From the NCBI GenBank assembly GCA_029237695.1, contig CM055265.1:85781447-85845446 (forward strand): a stretch of 64,000 nucleotides of DNA, in the 5' to 3' direction. Numbering within the stretch: position 1 is the first letter of the stretch; every line of letters starts with the position of its first letter. A model generated the notes under the pieces. The model worked only from the letters and a program-made list of their open reading frames with translations. It was not told the origin of the DNA and made no database searches. Below are positions 23,006 through 33,827 of the stretch, piece by piece. The translations under genes were made by a program, and so were the position numbers. The stretch is from Conchocele bisecta (Eukaryota; Mollusca; Bivalvia; Lucinida; Thyasiridae).

Positions 23006-23985
23006 AAATATGGCAGTTGTAAACAGCATGTACCATTATATTTTGAAACGTTAATGGGTACCTGCGGAGAAGACGGATATAGGTGTTGATCAGTCTGTCA
23101 TTTTATTGTAATCCCGTGAAATAAGACAACTGTATCACTTTTCCTTTTTGCAACAGTATGGAGACCTATTTGTGTGTTTTTATTCGAGCTAGCGAAGAAT
23201 TATATAACCAACCTCCAAAGTTGAGGTCTTTTATAATGCAAATGAGCTTATGTCGGTCGGAGCACACATTTTGCGGGTTGAACTTTTTAAAAACACGGGT
23301 CTTACGCCATAAAAATAGTTATAACAACTTTCATTTCGGGTTTTTCAAAAATCTATTTTTAAGTCAACGTTTTCGCCCCCTTGTCAATTCGGCCCAGAAC
23401 GAGCACTCAGACGGGTTTTCACCGATTGTTTGTTTATTTGAGTACTGTTAGGCAGATCACGACATCATGTCGTTTGTCTATGGAGGGCATCTTGATAGAG
23501 ATCGAAAAACCGCATCACATATGCGGAACTGTTATGATCTTGGCCAGTTTTCGTAAGGTTTCTGAAAATTGGTTGATGTTGTTGCTGCTGCTGTGAAATT
23601 CCCGCGCTTATTTTTTTCGAAACGCTTTCCACTCTAGATTAATTATTAGGGGGACAGTGGGAGTTGCGTGATGGAGGTGCTTTATTCGCATATGTGTTAT
23701 TTGAACATTGTGTCTAAAGGGGGAAAAAACATTTTGTTAACGTTAAATGAAAAAAAAAGGTTTTACATTAAATATTTGCACATTTAAGCACACAGGAAAA
23801 CAACGTTTGACGTGAAGAACGTTTTTACATTTAAGAGTGTTACACATTAATTTTGCCTATTTCCTGTGTTTGTATTACGTTGGGGTGGTTGTGGGCGTTC
23901 AACGTTAGTCAGACAGCTGACTGAAATTGGATGTGTATGCTGAATACCCTATTATTATATGTACCGCTGTATGTGTACCTGTTTT
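23006..23985. other. No feature recognised
   Basis: Intronic, with a 97-codon plus-strand open frame lacking motifs. Confidence 0.45.
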
Positions 23986-24230
23986 ATATGTGGCTGATAA
24001 TGGAGAAATGGGGCTCATGGATCTTGCGACCAGTGTAGATCCAGATCAGCCTGTGCATCCGCACAGGCTGATCAGGATCTGCACTGTTCGCCATTCCATC
24101 AATGAAACACCAGGCATGCTTCTAACAAACACTATACATTGTATCAGGCTGCAGGAGTGTGCTATTTAATCAGGCGCTACGTTGGTATCACGATTCACTA
24201 ACCCAATTTCTTCAGTCAAAGCCACATATG
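23986..24230. mobile_element. Family C foldback
   Basis: GTGGCTGATAATGGAGAAATG to TTCTTCAGTCAAAGCCACATA; inner hairpin CAGCCTGTGCATCC / GCACAGGCTGATC. Confidence 0.85.
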
Positions 24231-24420
24231 AGACACGCCATGTGCTTTTTTACCTTCTGACATCTGCGTAATTTCATGAAATACGCTTACAAAATTTACA
24301 ACATTTTAAATATTTTCCGAAAATGGCGTTAAAAGTTGAAAATAAATTCAGAGTACATGGGGAAATATATCATAAATTATGCAGATGTCCGAAGGTACAA
24401 AATCACATTATCTCACTTAT
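24228..24420. mobile_element. Family O copy
   Basis: GAGACACGCCATG, TTTCATGAAATACGCTTAC and GATGTCCGAAGGTACAAAAT. Confidence 0.75.
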
Positions 24421-24497
24421 TGCATCTCATTTTTCACCGATATTGTCAATGTGTTTTAACCACATTTACAAGCATCTCAAAGTTACGTGGTTTTTTT

Positions 24498-24925
24498 GTA
24501 GAGTTGATATTTTTATCAGGTAACGAGATTTGTATTGGTGGACTATGTATTGACTGATCATATCATATTGCTGTATCAAACATTGACCTGATACAAATAT
24601 CCGGGTTACCACAAAATGAAAAAATGACGATTCATTGGTCGAACGGCGTCAAATGCCGATTACTGAATTACGTCAGTGTAATGACGTCATGTAAACAAGT
24701 CGGCATTCTTTTCAACGAAAACAACGTCATAATTGCTCATTATGTATCCTAAAACGTTACATGATAAATATAATACCATGCTAGTGTCTTTTGCTATCAA
24801 GTTTATCAGGCTCGGCTCGGAAACGATAGGAATTCCTCGGCGAGCCACGGAATTTCTACGCGTTTCCTAGCCTTACCTGATAAACTTGATATCAAACACT
24901 AGCCTAGTATTCTCTATACATTTGG
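24498..24925. mobile_element. Family F foldback
   Basis: Arms TCAGGCTCGGCTCGGAAACG and CGTTTCCTAGCCTTACCTGA; TGACGTCA at 24682-24689. Confidence 0.75.
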
Positions 24926-25248
24926 TGTATATAATGAACAAAAGTGCATGCATGTCTGGGACAAAGATAAATATACAATATTATATCCGAAATCAATTTC
25001 ATAGATCGGTGCCACTGAATTCCCTCGTATACATCTGACACCAAATTACATGCCAGTGAAACGGACGGCGTGTCAGAATTCACAAGAATTCTAATTATTT
25101 TTATCTCAAAATTGGCGTGTGCATTTCGTGTGACGTCAAGTACGAACACATATTATCCATTACCCGTGGTGTACCTATTGCAGCGGAGACAATTGTTGCA
25201 CGCTTATTGCTTGTATTGCTTGTAGTGCAAATGAATTGTTCCTCTTAA

Positions 25249-25450
25249 AACGTGGCTGTGACTGGAGAAATGGGACTTATGGGGTTTATGGCCAGTTAAG
25301 TGTAGATCATGCACAATTAATACACCCATGTAGCCTGATAACGATCTATGCTGATTGTTAGAGACGTGACGGGTGTTTCATTGATCGAATGGCGAGCAGT
25401 GCAGGCTGATCAGGATCACTGGTCGCATAACCCCATTTCTCCAGTCACAT
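25249..25450. mobile_element. Family C foldback, decayed
   Basis: GTGGCTGTGACTGGAGAAAT to CCCATTTCTCCAGTCAC. Confidence 0.8.
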
Positions 25451-26070
25451 TCTCCACATCAAAATTAGACCTTTAAAATTGATGGTGGGTAATTTACGTC
25501 ACATTCATCTACTATTTGGGCTAGCTCCGATTACATTCCTAAATATTTACACTTCATAAATTCATAATGGAATTGCGTTTATAAATAATATAATCCCAAT
25601 GCATTGCATTAAACTCCAAGTGACGTCGCGCGACGTTGTTGGTTGGTTAAAGTTTATCTCACGACGCCGTGGGCACGCTATTGACAGGCAACGTCGCTGT
25701 TCCATAAAATGTGACAAAATGATCGTGAAACAAGACAATTCTTAATTGCAAGGCCATATTTGGTATTTTGTATTTTTGAAACTATCAGAAAATGCAATAG
25801 AAATATAAATTATAAATTCATGTGCTGTTGCGTTTACTTAACTGTGGAACTTAAACAATTTGGTCCGTTTAAAGAGGGTAAGGAGTCATTCGTACTTAGT
25901 CCTTAAATATATCAGTTAAATGGCACATGCATATGTCACGTGGTTTTGACAAAAAAAATACTTTTGCGATCCGTGTGTACCCAAATCAATATGCGCATCA
26001 GCAAGAACAAAATTAATTATTTTGTCATAAAATAATTGGCAAATACTGGCAAGATTAGCACAGGGGCTGG
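25451..26070. other. No feature recognised
   Basis: Intronic AT-rich sequence. Confidence 0.5.
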
Positions 26071-26192
26071 GGGCCGTTTCATTAAACATCGTACGACTAA
26101 AATGTTCGTATGTGTAAAATTATGATAGTCTGTAAATTTCGCATTAACGATGTTTTCTTTACAGACGATCCTAAATTTGCACTATTCAAACA
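26071..26192. mobile_element. Family B, left half plus fragment
   Basis: GGGGGCCGTTTCATTAAAC through ACGATCCTAAATTTGCACT; the second tip is missing. Confidence 0.75.
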
Positions 26193-26684
26193 AACACGAT
26201 GGAATATCCTATTTAGTGCACTCCCGCGGCGGATACATGTGCACATTTAGTCTATTTTTGAGAATATAATCAATGAATTGTGTTGTGCGCATGAATAGTT
26301 ATACAATGACGTGTTTTCCCGCGTTTTGACGTTACGTTGTGTGACGTCAAATGTGACGTCATGTAAACTTTTTGAAAACCAAATTACGCAGCTGTTTCTA
26401 TGAACCAGATCTATTTGAGTGCATGTTTGGAATGTGTTCAATCTCATTAACATTCTAGATTAGTCGAGACCCTTTCCAAATTTTCAAATAATTTTATTTT
26501 GACTGTAATAAAAATTAAACATTTTGCATGGTAGCTCGTGGTTTCCAAGAAAACAGGCGCGCAATTACGGGTGTTCTCTTCACGGTGTATTATTTGTAAG
26601 GAGTTGATTATATTACGGGTTTTCACTCACAGCGAAACCGGTGCAAATAATTTGCAAGAGTGTAATAAAACAATATACATAGAG

Positions 26685-27385
26685 AATACCAGGCTTTTGA
26701 TATCAAGTTTATCAGGCAAGGCTATGAAACGCGTAGGCATTCCTACCGTTTCCGAGCCAAGCCTGATAAACTTGATATCAAAAAACACTAGCCTGGTATT
26801 ATATTTATCAGGTAACGTTTTATTCTAGAAAATGACCACAGAGTACGTCGTCATCTATGGACAGAACGCAGACTTATGTTGCGTCATTACACTGACGTCA
26901 TTCGGTAACGTCACGTGGCGTCATCCGACCAATGAAACGTCAGTTTTCACTTCGATGTAACCTGGAAGTTTGTATCAGGTCAATGCTTGATACAACACTA
27001 TGTTATCAGTCGGTACGTATTCGGTCAATACAGGACAAGTTACCTGATAAATAGAGAATACCAGGCTAGTGTCTTTTGATATTAAGTTTATCAGGCAAGG
27101 CTATGAAACGCGTAGGAATTCCGAGGCTTGCCGAGGAATTCCTACCGTTTCCGAGCCGAGCCTGATAAACTTGATATCAAAATACACTAGTCTGGTATTC
27201 TATTTATCAGGTAACGTTTTATGCTCGAAAATGACCACAGATGACGTCGTTGTCTATGGACAGAACGCGGACTTGTTTACGTTGCGTCATTACACTGACG
27301 TCATTCGGTAACGTCACGTGACGTCACGTGACGTCAACCGACCAATGGAAAGTCAGTTAATACAGGGCAGGTTACCTGATAAAAG
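26685..27385. mobile_element. Two adjoining family F units with clustered CRE-like octamers
   Basis: Two copies of the TTATCAGGCAAGGCTATGAA / CGAGCCAAGCCTGATAAAC hairpin, each followed by AACGTTTTAT and ACGTC-rich sequence. TGACGTCA at 26893-26900, 27297-27304, 27319-27326 and 27329-27336. Confidence 0.8.
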
Positions 27386-27519
27386 TAATTCCTGATGTCA
27401 TTAGTTGATATCAGAGTACATGTTGCTCTATTGAGGTCAAAAACATGCACCTGACAAATTTTAATTTAAACTTATTGTATTGAAGCCAATATGTGTGTGC
27501 TTGGTGTTACATGGCACAA

Positions 27520-28021
27520 CAGTAGGCACAACATGTCAGGTTATAATATATGGAGACAGGTAGTTTTGTATATTCTGTAGATATGACATTTTCTGGCAAA
27601 CTAAACATTCATTCGCCATTACGCCACGTATTGATTGGCATTATTATACGAAAATTTCCACACTGATATCAGGGGCGATAACCGTGTTTCCTTCAAATGT
27701 TAACGGACATTACTATGTATTCTCTGTATATCTGTTTTGATGTGCAATGATCATACTTTATAATATATGTTAAACTATTATGTTTCCAGGTGACGCATTT
27801 AATTAGTATAGATAATTAAAAAATAGCATGCCTCATTTGCATATGAAAATAGCCTGATACCACCGCGAGTCACTATCAGTCAAATAAATATTACGAAATG
27901 ATTATATCTGTATAGCGGGCACTCGTTATTTTTAGAACTGGTGGAATAGTGACACAATTATACACTTATTTAATTCTTATGAAGAACATTTTGTGACTAC
28001 TGAGTGGGCATGTACCTTTAA
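27520..28021. mobile_element. Family A MITE, one end worn
   Basis: Right end GAGTGGGCATGTACCT and TTAA (28018-28021); the left end near AGTAGGCACAACATGT has lost the terminal motif. Confidence 0.8.
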
Positions 28022-28254
28022 CATGAAATGTCATTTCACAGATGCGCAAACATTTTGAAATTATGCAATAGTGAATAGTCGCTAATGCAGTTGCAATTTC
28101 CGTGCGTGACAGCTATAATTGGTTCTAATGGAAGATTGGCAGGAATTGTTCATTTGCATTTCTTTACCTTCACCCGACTGGACTAGTATAAATACGTGCA
28201 CTACGATATGACAAAAATGTGCATACATAGTATTGCATTTCGGACAAGCTTAGT

Positions 28255-28490
28255 TCCATATGAGACTAGACATTTGTACATTGTACTTAAGAAGCTGTGC
28301 GATATCTCATGAAAAATATTTACAAAATGTATGATATGTTCCGGAAATGACGTTGAAAGTTGACGAAATGTTCATAGCAAATGCGGAATAGAACTTAAAA
28401 CGTCATTTCCAGAAAATATCCCAGTTTCTGTAAATATTTTTTATGAAAAATCGCACATCTTCTTCGGTACAAAATCACATGGCTTTCACT
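28255..28490. mobile_element. Family O palindrome
   Basis: Arms TTTCCGGAAATGACGTTGAA and its complement around ATGCGGAATAGAAC. Confidence 0.65.
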
Positions 28491-28642
28491 TGTTTCATAT
28501 CATTTCCTCACTTGGTGGCTGGATGGGAGATTACTAGCATCTTCTCTGATTGGATTGCGAGACGAGCCTGCGGATGCACAGGCTCGGCTGTTTATTTCAC
28601 CATGGAACATCTGTAAACCAGACACCCGGGGAGGCGTTTGTT

Positions 28643-29235
28643 GCATAATTACAGGTTATTTGATTTGTATGTGGATATATGCACGAGTTCTGTAGCGTGC
28701 GATATTGAGCGACTTTCGGAACGCAATATCGTTGCGCAGAGGAACGCGATATGCTCATACAAATCAATTCACCTTCGTATTATATAAGTACATCACTCAC
28801 AATGTACATGAGCCTCTACAATATACAATATATAAATACAACAAACAGGTCAGTGTGTCGTTCCGGCACTGACCAATATGAACGGAAGAGACGTCAATAT
28901 GTATAGGTTATTTGATTTGTGTGTGGATATATGCACGAGTTCCGCAGCGTGCGATATTGCACGACTTCAGGAGCGCAATATCGTTGCGCGGCGGAACGAG
29001 TGGCATATATCCACATACAAATCAATTAACTTTTTTTATTATATACGTACATCATTCGCAATTTACATGCGCTTCAAAGAATATACAAAATATAAATAAA
29101 ATAAAACAAATTAGTGGTGATTTAGAAGGAACTATTTTGCGAGGTGAAACGTAGTTCCGGCACGGACCAATATGAACTCACGAGACGTCAATATTGAAAA
29201 ATATTGACGGCTTGCGTTCAATTGTGTGCCAACGG
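28643..29235. mobile_element. Family I, two palindromic copies
   Basis: Each copy has GTATGTGGATATATGCACGA, GCGATATTG and its complement, then CATATATCCACATACAAATC, followed by TTATATACGTACATCA and GACGTCAATAT blocks. Confidence 0.8.
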
Positions 29236-29247
29236 GAAACGAATATA

Positions 29248-29608
29248 CGTATATAAATGGGGCTTATGGGTTTTGCGACCAGTGTAAATCCAGATCAGCT
29301 ATGCATCCGCATCTGTTTCCACGCTATAGACGTGTGCTATTTTATCAGATGTTACATTTGTCACAACGACCACAATATACCGACATGTGGCTGTGACTGG
29401 AGAAATGGGGCTTATGGGTTATGCGACCAGCGTAGATCCAGATCAGACTGTGCATCCGCACAGTCTGATCAGGATCTGCACTGTTCACCATTCCATCAAG
29501 AAACTGCTAATAAGCACTATAAATCGCTACATGCGTATGCTATATGATCGGGAGCTACACTGGTCACATATCCCATAAGCCCCATTTCTCCAGTCACAGC
29601 CACATATA
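29248..29608. mobile_element. Family C fragment plus complete copy
   Basis: Fragment GGGGCTTATGGGTTTTGCGA at 29258; complete copy 29389-29608 from GTGGCTGTGACTGGAGAAAT to TCTCCAGTCACAGCCACAT. Confidence 0.85.
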
Positions 29609-30369
29609 ATAGCATAACATATTGATGAATATACAACATTAGCCATTGTCATACCGCAGATACGTTTCTCGGCTTTTGATTGGCTAGCTTGCCTGGACAT
29701 ATATATTATATGACCTGCCAAGGCCGTCGGACATAGAGGAATTGCGATTCCCCTCCGGCGCCTCGCGTCCAATGAAGACACATTTTGCAAGCGTCTAGCG
29801 ATTGCGAATTGTATTCCTCACTAAACACAATAAAACCCCGAATTGATCAATGAAAGTAATAAATTGTACACTCAAAACCAGTCTTTATTGTTTATTTTTC
29901 CATAAATATTCTTTTCTCATCAAAATATGATGATATGCCGCCACAAACTGTCCCGTTTAGTGTTTTCAAATCTCAACACACTTGGCTTCGTGACAAGGCT
30001 ATATTTACGTCACAAACTATGGGCTCCACGCACGAAACGCGGCGTAGCAATGACAGCGAATGTTTGAGAACCAGTCGATAACTTCTAGATGCGCCAAAGG
30101 GAGAGCAGATCGATAGAGCAGTGGAATATAAATTAAATTACACGATATTAAAAAACTGTCATAAAGTCGTTTTCGATGGATTTCTTACCCCATATTTAGT
30201 TTGTTTTCGTTTAATAAAAAACAAAATGTCCATTTACGCCTTTATATTAAGACTGACGGTAGAAAATCGAATCTCGGATTATTTTTCTTCCTGAAAAAAA
30301 ACGCAAAGATCAAAAGAAAAGATATGTTTATACGGCCAAATAAAGAATCTGCGGTATGACAAATACGTT
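29609..30369. other. No feature recognised
   Basis: Intronic. GC-richer patch at 29.7-29.8 kb with no splice-bounded frame that I could support. Confidence 0.45.
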
Positions 30370-30432
30370 ATTGTGATTCTACACAGGCTATATGGTGTAA
30401 TATTGCCCATATAGCCTGTGTAGAATCACAAT
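30370..30432. repeat. Perfect hairpin
   Basis: ATTGTGATTCTACACAGGCT and ATATGG, mirrored after a loop GTGTAATATTGC. Confidence 0.9.
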
Positions 30433-30450
30433 AACTTATAATATGGCTAT

Positions 30451-31280
30451 CAAGGTGCATGCTCACGTGGTTACAACAACAACAACGTCGACCACTCCAA
30501 AGTAAGTATTATTTGATATTTTTCTTAATATGCAACGGATTTTGATGAAATATGGCGCAGCAAACGCGTCTTCATGAGCTGCATTTGGTGGTCTAGGGAG
30601 TTTGCCACAGACTTCTGTCGTTTTTGCGAAGAATCAATTTCCGTGTCCTTCGCAAACACTATAGAAGTTTGGGCGAAAATACAGAGATCACCAAATGCAG
30701 CTTAACAAGGCGCGTTTGATGCGCCATATTTCATCAAAATCCGTTGCATATTAAGGAAAATATCAAATAATACTTACTAATACCGTTGCGTAGTAAGGAC
30801 ACTATAAAAGAATACGTATCAATTACATACATTACATATGGTAAATCAAACTTTGGCTCTTGCAGTGCTGGAGAGTGACATTGTCATCTGCGGGTATATT
30901 ATAAGTATTACTGTTTTATTTTAATAACATGGGCAAGTTTTTATCCAAAATTCAGGTCTCTCATTAGTGACGATTCTAATGTACCACTCAACCATGAAGT
31001 CCTTAAAAAATACTAGAACAGTGATTTCTACCCAGTACTGCAAGAGTAAAAGAGGGTGAATATCTGTAATTGTATATTTTGTAGTTGTACCTGATTATTG
31101 TATGTATATTATGTACGGTTTGTGGGGGATGGCCCCGACCCAACACAAACCTATTACGGGGAAAATAAATATTTTCAAAAAAAAAATAAAAAAAAAATAA
31201 TGAAAAAAAATATATAAAAGAATACGTACTTTGAATATGTACTTGTTGTTGTTGTTAGTACCACGTGATCATACACCTTG
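30451..31280. mobile_element. Family D MITE interrupted by a LINE tail
   Basis: CAAGGTGCATGCTCACGTGG to ACCACGTGATCATACACCTT plus G, flanked by GCTAT on both sides (30446-30450, 31281-31285). It ends 13 bp from the receptor exon at 31294. Confidence 0.9.
30819..31212 (+). mobile_element. 5'-truncated LINE 3' end
   Basis: Non-coding 394-bp insert ending in GGGGAAAATAAATATTTTC and an A-rich tail. TATAAAAGAATACGTA is present at 30803-30818 and again at 31213-31228, a 16-bp target-site duplication diagnostic of target-primed reverse transcription. GGATGGCCCCGACCCAACAC upstream of the tail resembles 3' ends of invertebrate LINEs; the clade is not determined. Confidence 0.88.
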
Positions 31281-31293
31281 GCTATATAGTTAC

Positions 31294-31425
31294 CTGAGAC
31301 ATAAAATAGATTGCTCTGGAATCGTATGAGGGTAGGCGTCCACATTTCCAAGGGAACGTATGACGTCATGAGGCGCTGCGCATGGAACGGCGCCCATTGG
31401 CAGAAAAATGCTATAACCACGGCAA
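31294..31425 (-). CDS. Neuropeptide GPCR exon: TM6, ECL3, start of TM7
   Basis: A 132-nt exon on the minus strand between a TATTTCCAG acceptor and a G|GTAACT donor, phase 1 on both sides. It is separated from the upstream exon by a 516-bp intron and from the downstream one by about 8.7 kb. It encodes VAVVIAFFCQWAPFHAQRLM (TM6), a short ECL3 and NLFYVSG leading into TM7. APFHAQRLM is strongly characteristic of neuromedin-U/pyrokinin/capa receptors. The codon before the toggle Trp is CAA (Gln), giving QWAP where this family usually has CWAP, a change at a position involved in activation. The frame joins both neighbours exactly, so this is very unlikely to be a chance ORF. A family D MITE begins only 13 bp beyond the donor. 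Confidence 0.92.
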
Positions 31426-31559
31426 CTGGAAATATACAAACATATACACAATGTGTTGAGATCATACGGAACATAGCTTTAATTTGTAGCATTGATCTTC
31501 AGTTAGCGGTTAAAGAGGTGGGGTCGGGCAAGCCATCCGACCAGCCACAGCCCACCACC

Positions 31560-31735
31560 CAAACCAGTTCGAATCTTAATATTTTATTATATACGTACTT
31601 TCGTTTCCCACTGAAACACAATGGAACGCAAGACGTCAATATTTTTCCATATTGACGTCTCGTGAGTTCATATTGGTCAAAGCCAGAACTACGCTTCACA
31701 TCGCAAAATAGTTCCTTCTAAATCACCACTAACTT
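31560..31735 (-). mobile_element. Family I fragment in receptor intron
   Basis: TTTTATTATATACGTACTTT, ATATTGACGTCTCGTGAGTT and CAAAATAGTTCCTTCTAAAT. Confidence 0.8.
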
Positions 31736-31754
31736 GTTTATTGTATAGGTACTA

Positions 31755-31892
31755 ACTCGTACCCGTATGTACTCTGAAAATGTGGTCAACTTTTGACATT
31801 ATTTATGAAAAGTATTGTAAATTTTGTAAACGTATTTAATGAAATTACACAGATGTCCGAAGGTACAAAATCACACGGCGTGTCTCATATGT
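31755..31892. mobile_element. Family O fragment in receptor intron
   Basis: TTTTGTAAACGTATTTAATG and CACGGCGTGTCTCATATG. Confidence 0.75.
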
Positions 31893-31941
31893 ACTCTGAA
31901 TTTTCTTTCGAGGTATATACAATCATGATTATGTTTCTCAC

Positions 31942-32469
31942 CTAGCATTCGTATGACAGCTTTCTTCGCCTTCGTTTTACACGTGCGTTTGATGAGCGTT
32001 TTTCGTCGTCCCTGAAAATCGGACCGTTTCAGCTTCACGCCTATCATGGCGTACATCACTGTGATAACCGTCATCGGGAACACGAAGAACACAAACGTGG
32101 ACACTTGAAACGCGTACGTCATCCTCTGCTGCCATCGGAACGGCACGTTACAGAGTAGCGACTCCTGTATGGCCGTGCCGTTAAGCGTTACGTATGGAAA
32201 CAAACGCGTGTGGATGGGATACGGCACGGCGCAGAGGCACGATAATATCCAGATCATAACCACGGTCTTCATCGCTCTTGAGAGATTGGATAGCGTCTGT
32301 GCTTTGATTGGATGGCAGATTGCGACGTAACGTTCAATAGTGAAGGCCGTTATGGTGAGGACTGACGCGTACGCCGTGATCTCGGAGAGGAACGATTTGA
32401 AGATGCAAAACGCCTCGCCGAACCGCCATGGGTACGCCTCCCAAATTCCGTAGAGTTCAGTCGGCAGAC
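31942..32469 (-). CDS. Neuropeptide GPCR exon: ECL1, TM3, TM4, TM5, ICL3 (pyrokinin/neuromedin-U receptor-like)
   Basis: Internal exon of a class A receptor that should act at the plasma membrane and bind an amidated neuropeptide. Read on the minus strand it starts after a TTTCAG acceptor and ends at G|GTGAGA, both phase 1. It encodes 175 full codons. Order: ECL1 with ELYGIWEAYPWRFGEAF, the disulphide Cys in FCIFK, TM3 ending in ERYVAICHP (the E/DRY motif), TM4 with IW, ECL2 with an NGT glycosylation sequon and the partner Cys in LLCNVPF, TM5 with an FP pair, then a basic ICL3 (QGRRKTLIKRTCKTKAKKA). The ELYxIWxxYPWxFGExFC and ITAFTxERYVAICHP strings are typical of neuromedin-U, pyrokinin and capa receptors. 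The ligand is inferred from family only; a mollusc could use it for a small-cardioactive or pyrokinin-like peptide. The preceding exon with TM1-TM2 was not found. Confidence 0.93.
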
Positions 32470-32492
32470 CTGAAAGCAGTGGAGAAACTCAA

Positions 32493-32577
32493 ATGTGGCT
32501 GTGATTGGAGAAATTGGACTTATCGGTTTTGCGACCAGTGTAGATCCAGATCAGACCGTGCATCCGCATTAGATGTA
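32493..32577. mobile_element. Family C fragment next to the receptor acceptor
   Basis: ATGTGGCTGTGATTGGAGAA to CAGACCGTGCATCCGCA; it begins 24 bp upstream of the TM3-exon boundary on the minus strand. Confidence 0.8.
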
Positions 32578-32651
32578 ATGCGTTTAAACGCCATTTGAAT
32601 CTAAGTCGGCAGTAAAATGTGAATAAAGTTGATACTTCTATTGAAACCGAA

Positions 32652-33365
32652 ATATGTGGCTGTGACTGGGGAAATGGGGCCTATGGGTTTTGCGACCAGT
32701 GTAGGTCCAGATCAGACTGTGCATCCGCACAGTCTGGTCAGGATCTGCACTGCTCGCGATTCCATTAATGAACTACCCGCCATGCTTCTAACAAGCAATA
32801 TAGATCGTTATCAGGCTACAGTAGTGTGATGTTTGATTAAAGGTACATGCCCACTCGCCACAAACTGTTCTTTATAGGAATTACATAAGTGTATATTTGT
32901 GTCACTATTCCACCAGTTCTAATAATTACGAGTGCCCGCTGTACAGATATAATAATTTAGTAATATATGTTTGTACTGATAGTGACGCGCGGTGGTATCA
33001 TTTTTCATTATTTATACTAATTAAATGCGTCACCTGAACACATATTTTCGACAGATTATAAAGTTTGATCATTGCACATCAAATATTAAATACAGAGAAT
33101 AAATAGTAATGTCCGTTACCATTTTAAAGAAACACGGTTATCGCCCCTGATATCAGTGTGGAAATTTATATCTGATATAAAATGTATAATAATGCCGACC
33201 AATACGTGGGGTAATGGTGAATGAATGTTTAGTTTGCCAGAAAATGTCATATCTACAAAACTATCTGTCTCCCTATATTATAACCTACTGAGTGGGCATG
33301 TACCTTTAAGAGCTACACTGGGCACAACTACCATATGCCCATTTCTCCAGTCACAGCCACAAATA
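32652..33365. mobile_element. Family C foldback split by family A
   Basis: Left part GTGGCTGTGACTGGGGAAAT to about 32836; right part from GAGCTACACTGGGCAC to CTCCAGTCACAGCCACAAAT. Confidence 0.9.
32837..33309. mobile_element. Family A MITE inside family C
   Basis: TTAA plus AGGTACATGCCCACTC at 32837 and GAGTGGGCATGTACCT plus TTAA at 33306-33309; removing one TTAA and the element restores the family C alignment. Confidence 0.92.
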
Positions 33366-33385
33366 GGTCTATGATTGTAGTAATG

Positions 33386-33827
33386 CAAGGTGTATGATCA
33401 CGTGGTGACAACAACAACAACAAGTGCTGAAACTTACAGAAGCCCTCCGATTCAAAGTACGTATTCTTTAATTTTTTCCTTATTATGTAACGGATTTAGA
33501 TTAAATATGGCGCACTCATCCAACGCGTCTTGTTAAGCTGCATTTGATGGTCTCGGTACTTTGGCCAAAACTTCTGTCGTTTTTGCGAAGAATCGATTTC
33601 CGTGTCTACTGACACGGACATCGATTATTCGCAAAAACGACATAAGTATGTGCCGAATTCCCTGGACTACCAAATGTAGCTCATGAATACGCGTTTGCTG
33701 CGCTATAATTCAAAATCCGTTGCCTATTAAAGAAAATATCAAATAATACTTTCTTTGGAGTGGGCGCGCATTCAACAACACTGTGAGCCATTGTTGTCGT
33801 TGTTGTAACCACGTGACCATGCACCAG
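33386..33827. mobile_element. Family D MITE
   Basis: CAAGGTGTATGATCACGTGG to CACGTGACCATGCACCAG with the GAAGAATCGATTTCCGTGTC hairpin. No clear target duplication remains. Confidence 0.85.

Larger units (their letters stand above)
22559..31293 (-). other. Large repeat-filled intron of the neuropeptide receptor
   Basis: About 8.7 kb between the TM7 and TM6 exons, with GT at 31293-31292 and AG at 22560-22559 on the minus strand. It contains copies of families A, B, C, D, F, I and O, a LINE tail and several palindromes, listed separately. The 23.0-23.98 kb, 25.45-26.07 kb and 29.6-30.37 kb parts show no repeat or gene I recognise. No further coding exon was seen inside. Confidence 0.85.
31426..31941 (-). 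other. 516-bp receptor intron built mostly from two repeats
   Basis: The short intron between the TM5 and TM6 exons is largely occupied by a fragment of family I (about 31560-31735, with TATATACGTAC and TTGACGTC motifs) and a fragment of family O (about 31755-31890). Splice sites are intact. Confidence 0.8.
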
